Origin: Acanthornis magna
Lineage: Eukaryota > Chordata > Aves > Passeriformes > Acanthizidae
Length of the DNA stretch: 64,000 nucleotides
Assembly (NCBI GenBank): GCA_036785705.1
Contig: JAWUZG010000361.1
Coordinates: 372,001-436,000, forward strand
Direction: 5' to 3'
Below the pieces are notes generated by a model, which did not search any database, was not told the DNA's origin, and worked only from the letters and a program-made list of their open reading frames with translations. A program made the position numbers and the translations under genes. Below are positions 43,317-53,900 of this stretch, piece by piece (the first letter of the stretch is position 1; each line of letters begins with the position of its first letter).

Positions 43317-45000
43317 ACATCATTTTCACCTGCAATAATAAATAAAAGTGAATGCATAAAGACACTGAAAAGTTAAAGTGCATAATGAAAAGAACAGCAT
43401 TTCTTTTCCTTTCTAGGAGCATAACACTTCTTTCTAAACACTGTCTGAAAGTGTGAAAGTGGAGGGTTTAGGCTAACCGCATTTTCATATGAAAAATATT
43501 CCATGAAAATGTGATTCCGTAAGCAGAAATTCTAATTTGTATGGCAGAAGGCTTTAAACGCCTGTCTACATTTAAAGCCACATTCATTTAATAGCCAGTC
43601 AGCCCATTCCTCCTTTGGCTATCTCTAGAGGGAAAAATGGATTCCCATTAGTAATTCTCAGGCTTGGAGAAAGCTCTGACCTGTGCACAGGGTTTATCAA
43701 GGTCTGCTTTCTCTGCAACAGCTACAGAGGGGGGCAATCCTCAAGAGACTTGCTCCTGCTGTTTTCTTCTGATGAAGCAACCTTTGCATCTCCTCTGTAT
43801 TTTATCACCCAAAATACAGCTCTCATCAATAATCAGGAAAGAGACATCTAACTTTTTTTTTTTTTTTTAAGTTTTTAGGTTTTTTCCTCCAAACACAAGG
43901 CTAGAATATGAGCATTGAATCCACTAAGGTTTAGTGGTGAAAATGTCAACTCCATGTATTCCGTCTTTGTAAAAGTTAGCAAAATACTAGGAAAAGGAGC
44001 AGAGAAAATCCTTGGCAGGGGAGGGGCAGTAGGCTCTTTACACAAAGGCCCTCCATAATCTTGAAAATATAATCTCAACCATCAAGACAAACAGAGCCCA
44101 CCAATAATACGCATATTCCACATTACCTTCACCACTTGCTCACAAGAAGGCTAAATTTTTGTGTGCAGTTCTGATCCAGAGTCAGCCCAGCATAACATTG
44201 ATGTTGGTGGTGCTACTCTGGTTACATTCTTATTATGTAAATTAAGGGGCCAAATTTTGCCTTAAAGAAGTACGAGATATGGTGCTCTTTCTGTAACACA
44301 TGCTTTATTTGTGGCCTGTTATTTTTTTCCCATTTTATCTCCTTAAAAGAACAACAATCTTTCTTTCTCATAGGGTAGAATCTAGAAAGGTTTCCTTTTC
44401 ATAGAGATTGAACTGTTTCCTATAAACATTGTTTCTATTACATCTACATGATCTAAGATAATGGTTGTAATAGAAAATACAATGAAAAAGAATGAGTGAG
44501 CTCATTTGAAATACAGGAGGCTTTGTCTTACTGGTAACAGCCAGAGGATGCCATAAAAGAAAACAATCCCTTAAAAATGCCAGACCACAAAAGCAGTCGA
44601 TAGACATAACGATAAGCACTGGCTAATCAATAGTGATAAGTCAGTGCAACTCAGCTGACAGATGCTTCTTCAACAACAGTTTTTCTAATTCCTACCTCAC
44701 TAGCATAAACATATCAGGCCAATGCCTTAATAAGAAAGCTCTTCAGTAGATAACATGGCAGCAGAATGAAGATGGTACCATACCACCCCCTTACCAATCA
44801 CCTCAATCTCTTCTATATTTTGCAGAACAAGGCCTCCCCGGGGACACTGCTGACTACCAAAGCCTTATTTTCATATGAGGGTGGAGGACATAAGGAGAAT
44901 CAACATTCCTTGTCAAAAGCAATTGAACGCTGCAGCACTCTGACATGCTTTCAGAGAATGCAGAAAAACATCAGCTAGCGAAGAAAGGGGACATCTGAAT

Positions 45001-45042
45001 AACCACAGCTAATAAACCACAGCTAATAAACCACACCTAACC
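45001..45042. repeat. 14-bp tandem repeat, three copies
   Basis: Unit aaccacagctaata: two exact copies and a third diverged copy (aaccacacctaacc). Confidence 0.93.
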
Positions 45043-48000
45043 AGAGCTGTCTCTAATAAAGAGGTAAAGAAAAAATAAGGAAAAGTTATTTACTAGACAT
45101 TTGTTTTAAATGAAATGAAACAGCAAACACTCAGGTTGACCAATTTTTCAAGCATATTCATACACTTTCACAGCAGAAACTTATCTCTGTGTGTGTGCAG
45201 ACTTAAACAATAAAAAAACTTTTTTAGCTACAACAGGCTGCAAGAATAAGTCTTACCTTTTACAAATGAGGTTGTTCCTCACTCCTATCCATTTCCACAT
45301 GATGCTGTGGGGGATCCTAGCTGCATCACTGTGACCAGGCCACCTGACTTTTTGGGCTCACTTTGGTTTCTCCTGTTCTCTCCACTCACAAAGGCTCTTT
45401 CACCACCAAGTGCTCTCTGGCCTGTTCTCATTTCTCTCTATACCCCTGAGCTTTTGCTTCCCAGTTTGCCAAGGATAGGGATGTCCACTGCTTATTTGTG
45501 AAATTTTCAAATCTGCACTTTCCTGTGCACATCAATGAGCAGCATTTAATTTTCTAGGGCTTCGCTGTTGCTGTGTCACACTGCACTCTCTGAACGATGG
45601 GATGGGCCACAAGTATCTACAGCTGTTCCACTTCTCCCAGGCTCCCTTCAAATAATATTTTTATTGCTTTTATTTCTTGTTTCTCATCTTTTAAGTGGAT
45701 TCTAAGCTTCTAACACAAGAAAGCTGTTCTTAAAGCCTGCTCCCTTTAAAGTATCCAATCAAATTCAAAGTCTTGGGGCCAATTGCAAGCAGGGAGTTCA
45801 GCTTGTTGCTGATTTAAGATACTTAGCTCTATCACAAAACCAGGCAAGTTTAACACCTGCATAACTTCACTGCAAAAATAGAGAACACCTGTGATTTCTC
45901 AGACAGCTAATGATGTAGGAAGGAGATTGCTGCAGTTTTCATTTTAAAAAAGTTAATCACTCATCTATTTTCAACCTGGATATTTGGGACAAACAAAGAC
46001 AGGTTTTAGGCATAGAGGGCACCACCTATTCTCCAAAATAATGGCCATGGTCAACCCTCCTGCCATGGCCAAGCCTTCAGCATTGATGGAGAAGCCTGTC
46101 TGTGCCATACAGCCATGAGGGAGATAGTTCTTCAGCAAGTTTATGAGCAACATCAGCATCCCTTGCCCTCAGTGGGCAAGAAACACTTATCCAATTTGCC
46201 TCCTCCCCCCTCTAAAGCAACAGCACAAAATAAGCACATGAAGCCCTTTCAAATAAAATAAAGTCCCTTAAAGTACACCTGCCTCTCCGGAAGAGTTGAA
46301 AGAGCAAATCGCATTAGTGAGGGTATCAGTCGCCTGAAGCAAGATTAGTCACAATTGAGAGCCACGAGAGATGCACTGTGCTTCTCAAACAACCCTGGAG
46401 AGCAGCAGACATGGCACAGGCACAGCAGCTGACAGAAAACAGCACCTGGAGGTCAGCTGGGGCACTCAACACTCTCAAGTGGAGGTGGAAGTTTCGGCTC
46501 ACACTGCAGCATCTGGCCCCTAAGGTGTTCCTCAAAGTTTTCAAGTGCTGCAACAAGAAGAAATTAAGAACCTCTGAAGTAAAAGAAGGCCTCTGAATAA
46601 GGCTGTCGCCCCTCACCTCCTACACAGCAGGAGGGCACTGTTAGAAATAGATCTTAATATCGATGAGCCTCTGTGTGTCTGGCTGCTCTGGTCACAGGAA
46701 TTCAAATTTGTTTGATGTTTTAATGGCTTTGACAATGTTGCAACACTTCAGATATTGACCCCACTGTATAATCTCAACTGAACTCCTGAACCATGCAAAT
46801 ATGAACACTAACACAACCAGAAGTTATTTTTTATTTTATAGCCACCACATTTTATTGCCACACCCTCCTAGACATCCTGTAAAATTAGACACTGTGTAAC
46901 AGAGGCCATGACATGATATTTCCTGGTCTCTCAATGCCTGCATGTATGCATATGCTGGGTGAAGTAGAGAGGGAGATAAGGGAATTCTTCAGATGCATTA
47001 TAAATTACACTTGAGTAACAAGGCAAGGATGAAAGTAAATTCTGCCAAAACTTAAACAGATGTGTGTAGATACCATTTAAAATATTCTAGTGGTATTATC
47101 TTCCATATTTTAATACTCCCCCAGTTAACTGAGCAGATGACTCCTTTATCTCACAGTTGACAACTGAAGATGCTTCATGAATGACAATTTTGAGAAAAAG
47201 ATGAATTATAGCTGAAACAGTATCTGAAACAGTATGCCCCAATCCAAAAAATATTAGCTGACTTTTCACTGCTGGCAATTATAGTTTTAAGAGAGTTCTA
47301 AAATCAGTTCCTATAATTTCTTATTATAAGGGGGAAAACAAAATCAATCAAGAAGTGTTTATCCTGCTTTGCTTGTGGGGGTGGGGGGGAATATTACACA
47401 GTGGTGTTGACTGGCTTGTAGTCAATTCGATATAACTTTACTATGGCAACAGTTGCATCACTTCATATCATGCAGTCTCAGATGAAAAAATTAAACCAAC
47501 ACCTCCTCCCTTTATTCTTTCACTTTGATCTTCCTTGAGGTGGACTTAAAAGGCTCTGCTTCCCAGATTTCCATGCCAGTGAGCCTCTGCTTATAAGATT
47601 TCTAACTGATTGAGCAGATTTTTCCTGTTTACAAATTATCCAGTAAAAGCATTTTGCTCTGAAAGCTCCTTTGTGCTACATGGTACATCCAGCTCTTAGG
47701 GGGTTAATGCATGAAATGGATCACTGGGTTGAAAATAGAAATCACCGTTAAAAAAATGGGGTACCAGGAGAATTAGGCACAACATAATATTATAACCACT
47801 GAGAATTCTCAACAGTAAAATAAAGCCTTATACTCCCAGCATTTTCATTAGTTTTCCAGTAGTGCTGGACGCAGTGTGAATTACAATGAGCAAGAAAGCA
47901 GTGGTTGCTCTCTTTAAAGAACATGCACTGTATAGGGGGAAGTCATTTCTTCAGATCATACTGGGCTGGTTATTGGTTTGTATATGCTGGTATGCATTTT

Positions 48001-49124
48001 AGCACTTAGAAATTATATTTCTCTCCTTTACTAGATTCTGCATATATAGCCTGAAAAACAATATGTGTTTAGAAGCTCTCAGAATGAATCTCATTGTAAG
48101 GTAAATATTTGTTTAGAAGTATGAATAGTGATATAAATCTGTAGAAAGAACATTCTGCACCAAATCTTTCATTGAGAGAATGTTTTTTTAAGTCTGGACA
48201 GGATGTGCTGTGTTTTCATTAAAACAACTGCAGAAGATAACATTATGATGACTAAAAGCCAAAATGACAAAAATTGAGGTTGATATAAGCTTCTACTACA
48301 GAATGTTGGTCTGCTAGTAGTTAGCTATTCATCAGAAGAAAAAAAGAAAAAGAAAAAAATTATCAAACAAACAACCAAAAAAAGCTGCAGGAATAAACTC
48401 ATTTGGGCAAATAGAGCATGTATTTGATGTGGTTTAGTCCTGTCCCACTCCAAAGCAGTACCGTATTAAAATACCAACAATTATATTGGAAAAGATGCCA
48501 ACAAGCTTATGTGTACAGAACTACTAATTTCTCTGAAACCACTACTTATAAAGCTCTCTACGAATTAAGCATATGATCTGTATTGAAAGGAAGGTATGAA
48601 TTGATTCAGGCCTTAGCTCAAACCTTCCAAATACTTATTTGGGGAATCTATAAGTATGGGTTAAAAAAACCCCAAAGATGTGCTCTCTGACCATCTGTTG
48701 AGCATAGATCTCTGTTTTCAGCTGCATGATAATATTTGGAAGACCAAGCTCAGACCAACCTGCACACCCATGGAAAACCAGAGCTTCTCATTCTAGAGAG
48801 CCCAACCAACCTCGACAACATTGTACAGAGCCTGCAATATGCTCTGTATCACAACATGCTCCTCCACTGGGAGGACTCTGGTATGAATTCAGGGACATGT
48901 GCCACATGCAGAAGTTCGTAGCAAGGAAACTTTCTCAGAGCCTAACTTCATGCAAGTCCCTGCACCTCAGAAAGTCTGAAACAGTGCTGAAAACCAGCTG
49001 CTTACCTCCTAAGCAATTACCCACCCTACATGGTATGGACAGTTCGCATCTTTTGCGCACAGTGAATTCCAATGCAATTCACAAAAACATTGAAGACGGC
49101 TGGAGAGAGCTTCTGCCCCTGCTC

Positions 49125-49432
49125 AGACAGGCTGCCTAGAGCAGGCTGCCCAGGACCGTGCCCCATCAGGTCTTGAGTATCTCCACAGATGGAGACTTTA
49201 TACAACCTTTTCCAGTAGCTGATCACCCTAAGAGAGAAAAAGCTTTTTCTTTTGTTCGGATGGAACTTCATGGGGTTTTTATTTCTGCCCATTGCCTCCT
49301 GTACCATCAGTGGGCACTGCTGAGAAGAGTATAGCTCCACCATTTTCATTCTCTCTAATTAGGTATTTATACACAGTGATAAAATTGCCCCTGAGCCTTC
49401 CTGTCTCCAGGCTCAACACATAGCTCGGTCAG
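49125..49432 (-). mobile_element. CR1 LINE fragment, minus strand
   Basis: On the plus strand: gcctagagcaggctgcccag, gtcttgagtatctccacaga, tggaacttcatggggtttt, gcccattgcctcctgtacc, cagtgggcactgctgagaag and attgcccctgagccttcctg. These are the successive blocks of a reversed avian CR1. No tail terminus; truncated at both ends. Confidence 0.88.
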
Positions 49433-50487
49433 CGGAACGTTTTTTGGATTGTTTTTTCAAATTTCAACATTACATCCTACGTTCTCTCATTATCCACCTT
49501 CTTTTGATGTGGCATTGCCTTGCCCTCAGGAGAAGCAAGGTGGTTTTTTGTTTGCTTTTTAAGGAATGGATTTTTAAAAATTGGGGGGTTTGCACTACTT
49601 AAAGGGAAAGACTTGTCTTTAAACAACTATGATAATGACAGAAGACTCTAAATCATGCAATTAACAAGTATTAAAGCTTTTTCCTTAACAAATAATCTGA
49701 TATTGCTCTCTTGAGGATCGCTTCTTCTTTTTATCCCCCAAATGCAAACAGCAAGCTGTTTACAAAGTCATTGAGACTAAATATTTTCTGAAGAAAAATA
49801 AATAAATTTCACCAAATAATAATCAGCTCTGGTGCTGCTTTCTGGGTTAGAGCACATACCTCTAGATACCAAAATTTTGTTGGACTTCAGTGGCAATGAA
49901 AGGTCTGGAATGCAATGTGTAGAGCATTTGCTCTATTTTTGGGGGGATAACCAATATCATGCAGCCCCTCTGCACAAGGGACAAGCAAGGATAGGTGAGG
50001 CAGGGAATGGACACCATATGCTCTATCATATCTGATACAAGTTACTCCCCTTACAGGATAGCAAAGGACAAGACCACCAGTTAAATCAATGGTGGCTTCA
50101 AATCACATCGGAGACTGAAATGTTATAATTTATGGCTTAAACATCTTCATGAAGGACTTTTGCCTATTGTAGCAAAACTGTACAAAAAAACTGTACAGAA
50201 CTGTACAGAAAAGCTGCAGAGCAAACCACCAAAACCCTGAATGGAGCTCTGAACTGTGCGCTGATGGAGATAAGATAAAGTAAAAACTCCGGGCTGGAGG
50301 AAAAGAACACATTCACAGAGGGGTCAAGCTTAGCACCTTTGGGGTAGAGACCATAGCCCCAGGGCTATCAGCTGCCAGGCCAGCACAGACCCTGACACCA
50401 AAGGGTGGGGGGAAGAGAGGTTTTGGATGTGTAGTGAAAAAGCCTCTGGTCCAAGGCTGTGCAGACAGAGGAGCCCAACTGCCCTAC
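49433..50487. other. intergenic sequence 3' of FBXO15
   Basis: Repeat-poor. It includes three spaced copies of ctgtaca(g) at about 50,178-50,211. I searched the minus strand here for the missing FBXO15 C-terminal exon without success. Confidence 0.6.
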
Positions 50488-50646
50488 TCTTCCTTCTTTC
50501 TTTCTCTCTTTTTCTTTCTTTCTTTCTCTCTCTTTCTCTCTCTCTTTCTTCTCTTTCTTCTCTTTCTTTCTCTCTTTCTATCTTTCCCTCTTTCTTTCTC
50601 TCTTTCTTTCCTTCTTCCTTTCCTTCTTCCTTTCCTTCTTTCTCTT
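50488..50646. repeat. long polypyrimidine (CTTT/CCTT)n tract
   Basis: About 160 bases of almost pure C/T on the plus strand, mixing tttc, tctc and ttcc units. The Ser/Phe/Leu-rich plus frames and Lys/Glu/Arg-rich minus frames here are artefacts. It lies just past the putative end of FBXO15. Confidence 0.97.
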
Positions 50647-50717
50647 TGCCTTTTTTACTGTTACATAAAATATATCGATTCTTTGGCAGCAACATCTAAC
50701 CTCATTTGGTTTTAACC

Positions 50718-50737
50718 TTTTTTTTTTTTTTTTTTGC
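50718..50737. repeat. T run
   Basis: About 19 consecutive T bases before gctatattt, roughly 70 bases to the right of the pyrimidine tract. Confidence 0.9.
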
Positions 50738-50871
50738 TATATTTCAAACCTTTCTGGGTTCAATCCATTTTATTCACAGAGATCTAGCTATCTTTGCTCT
50801 TCTGTGTTTAAACCCATTCATAACACATCATGACATAAAAATCATCACATCATCAATAACGACTCACCCTA

Positions 50872-50936
50872 TCATGAAATAAAGCTCTGATGCAGTTCAA
50901 TCACTGGGTTTACTACATCAGATCTTTATTTCATGA
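50872..50936. promoter_or_regulatory. inverted repeat with AATAAA on both strands; putative FBXO15 poly(A) site
   Basis: The arms at 50,872-50,892 and 50,916-50,936 are 21 bp each with one mismatch, around a 23-base loop. The left arm holds AATAAA on the plus strand (50,878-50,883). The right arm holds AATAAA on the minus strand (50,930-50,925). I saw no other minus-strand AATAAA between the stop at 51,536 and this point, so it may end FBXO15 transcripts about 600 bp past that stop. It could also be a short MITE-like element. Confidence 0.5.
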
Positions 50937-53900
50937 GGAAGATTTGTGTGAATGAAGTCATTTTTCCGACGCAGATTGTCTGGACTGAACAAGGAGGACA
51001 TGTCCCATCTGTGAGGTTTGTCCCACCTCCCAGAGCACTGGAAAGCCCAAGGCCGTTCCCTGCTAAGTTGACAGTAGGTTTCTGGCTTCTGAGGCCTTTT
51101 CTCACATGGATTCACTGACATCTCTGGTGCTAAAAGCAGTCCACACTCCAGCCTTTTCCAGCACTGGCACTCCCCAACCAACCTATCCCAACAATGATAC
51201 TGCTGAGGAAGCTCACGCAAACATTATAACTGTGAGACCTTCAGCTTCCTGCCAAAGGCAGTGACGGGTTTAAAACACTCCTGACAGGGAGTCAGGGGAG
51301 TGTTTCCCTGACAGCAACAGGGAAAGGTTGAAAACCTTTGTTTTCCTAACAGATCTGGATAAAATCAGCCAAACTACAATAAAATAAGGACAGAGGAAGT
51401 ACCCACAGCTGACATGCTAATAAAAATTCTCTTTGAGAATAAAGACTTCCAGCGTACACAAGAAAGCAATCCTGAAGTACAAGCAATCCACTGTACTTCA
51501 ACTTCAGTTGCTCTCCACACCTCAGAAAAACAATTTTAAGACCTTACCTTAGAACTCTCTGCATGGAAGTAAGACAGTGTCTTGGTACCACACAACTCCA
51601 GCAAACAGGCTAAGAAAGCATCACTTTTTCCTTGAAACACCTGAAGACCGCAGGGCAGAAACACAACAGTGTCACAGCTGTCATGTTTCCAATGCACGTT
51701 TACAAGTTTCACTGTCCTGGAGCAAGGCATGTCAGGCGAGTAGAGCCACTCTGGATTTTTCAGGACAAGGATCCTAACATGCTTCATTCTGATAGAGAAT
51801 CACAGCAGGCCTTTGTAACTGTGTTGGGTTTGTGTGACCAGGTTTTGATACCAGAGGGGCTACAAGGACAGCTTCTGTGAGAAGCTGCCAGAAGCTTCCC
51901 CTATGTTGAACACTGCAAATGCCAGCTCCAAAAATCCACCATTGGCCAAGGACAAGCCCATCAGCAATGGTGGTAGTGCCTCTGGGATAACAGATTTAAG
52001 AAGGGGGGTAAAAAAACCTGCACAATTGCAGCCAGACAAAGGCGTAAGAACGAGAGAAACAGCCCTGCAGACACTCGAGTCAGTGAAAAAAGAGGCACCG
52101 GAGTAGAGATTCCCCTGCATCTCATGGTGAGGCTGGCTGTCCCCCTGCAGCCCATGGAGGTCTATGCTGGAGGTCTATCCATCTTAAAGTTCTTAAAGTT
52201 CACAGTAACTTCTACAAATATATTTATATATTTAATCTGTCAGTGCACCCAAAGTATACTCGAGGAGAATTCTACTGAAACAAGCCTCCAAAACGTATGA
52301 GGACAAATTGTCTCTCCTTTATAAAATACAAGTGGAAGAAACATCAACCTGCACCAAAAGCTGTGCCACTGCATTATTAATGCTGCAGTGAAGCAAAAGA
52401 AAAGACCCTGACAATCTGCAGAATTTGTGTCCCAGGCCTGACACTGTCAATATGACAGAGCAGGCTGAGCACACCACACAAATTGCCATGCAGATATAAA
52501 GAAGCCACACAACAAACAGAGAGATCACTTACTCTTAAAATTCCATTTCAGTTTCTCCCCTTAAAACAGAGACACTGGATATAAGAAGACACAGCAGCAG
52601 GGATCATTTCTAAAGCAGGCATTATTGTTCCATCAACTTTACCTTTTCTGCAGAAGTGGCCATTGAATGTTCCACACAGGTACCTGCAGCTTCTGCCATG
52701 CAGATCCAGGTGCAGGCTGTAGTGATGGAGTCCACAGTCTGGGTCAGTATCATCCAGTAAAGGTCCATTAGGTGGAGGGGTAGATTGGCTTGAAAAAAAA
52801 ATAGAATTTAGCAACGGGGATGGCTTAATAGAAAGAAATTAAATACATGGCTGTACACGATCATCTTGAGAGAGTTTTGAAATCAAACATCTCTAGTTCC
52901 TCATGCTTCTTTTCAGCTAATACAGTGTCTAATACTGCTGATCAGCTGCTTGGCCTAGCCAAAGGCAGAAAATATGGCAGTCAGCTTTAAAAGGCACATC
53001 TGTTAAACTTCAAAACATGGACTTGTCTACGAAAAAGAAAAAAGCATCAGCTTAACTACAAATCTAAAAGCCCACTAGCTAGAAACTTCTCTGAAACAGC
53101 AATTATTGGAATAATTTTGTTTGTGCCTAAGTAAATGAGTAACTACCACACACAAATGACCTGAAGAGACCAAATGCCAGAGGCAACTGCACAGCTTCTA
53201 CAAAGGATCCAAGTGGGCACTAAGGGAGATTGCGTAAAATCTCACCTTCTGTGGCAGAAGAGCCACACTAAGTTACCATGGGCACTTAAGACTACTGGTT
53301 AGATACAACAATATCTGACCAGAAAGCTGAGGGGAAAATAAATTCCCCAAATAATGTTCTAAAGCTAAAAAACTCCATCTTTTGAAACAGCTTACAGTGT
53401 ATAAACAAGTATTGTATTATATTATATACTGCAATATACACATATACAAACACGTCATAGGAAATCCAGCTAGGTTCTCAATAGGACTGAAAGATAAAGT
53501 CTAACTTTCTCAATACTGCAAGTATTACTACAGTTGTATAACTAAATTATCTCCTTAATAGCATAACAATGGCAATATCATAGTATGAAAATGCTTCTAC
53601 ACTTTTGTAAATCATTACTGTAACTTGTTTATATTAAACAAGAATAGTTAATTACTGCCTAAATATAAACCTCTAACAGCAGTCAATTTTATCTGTGAAA
53701 CTCAAAGCTTTATTCAAAAGGTTATCTTTATTACCCACAAAGGAAAACCAAGCTTACACAACAGCAGAACCCAAAATGCTTCTCTCAAGAAGTTGATTAT
53801 AACGAAGACTCGCCATAACAAAAGCAATTTCATTTGTATCCTGAAAAATTAATTAAAGTAGATGTATTTTTATGTGGAAATTCTTTTTTCCAGAGGGCCT

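Larger units (their letters stand above)
37910..49124. other. intergenic desert
   Basis: No gene supported. It contains the 50-base A run, the 14-bp tandem repeat and candidate enhancer-like blocks. Open frames up to 137 codons (48,726-49,139) show no family signature. Confidence 0.65.

Noticed and set aside
43147..43422. Poly-Lys / poly-Phe open frames
   Set aside because: Translation of the 50-base A run.
48726..49139. 137-codon plus-strand open frame
   Set aside because: It ends in a CR1 fragment and has no family signature.
50330..50715. Lys/Glu/Arg-rich and Ser/Phe/Leu-rich open frames
   Set aside because: Low-complexity translation of the pyrimidine tract.
50918..51220. 100-codon minus-strand open frame as the FBXO15 last exon
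   Set aside because: Its residues show no match to the conserved FBXO15 tail; it more likely lies in 3' UTR.
51400..51530. Minus-strand peptide with EVEVQWI resembling the 'RVHVELVWI' part of the mammalian FBXO15 tail
   Set aside because: The match is only a few residues, the following residues do not match, and it sits too close to the donor at 51,548 for a normal intron.
53233..53330. Minus-strand donor-like GTGAG with GNLVWLF peptide as an FBXO15 exon
   Set aside because: Stops upstream in the required frame and no family match.
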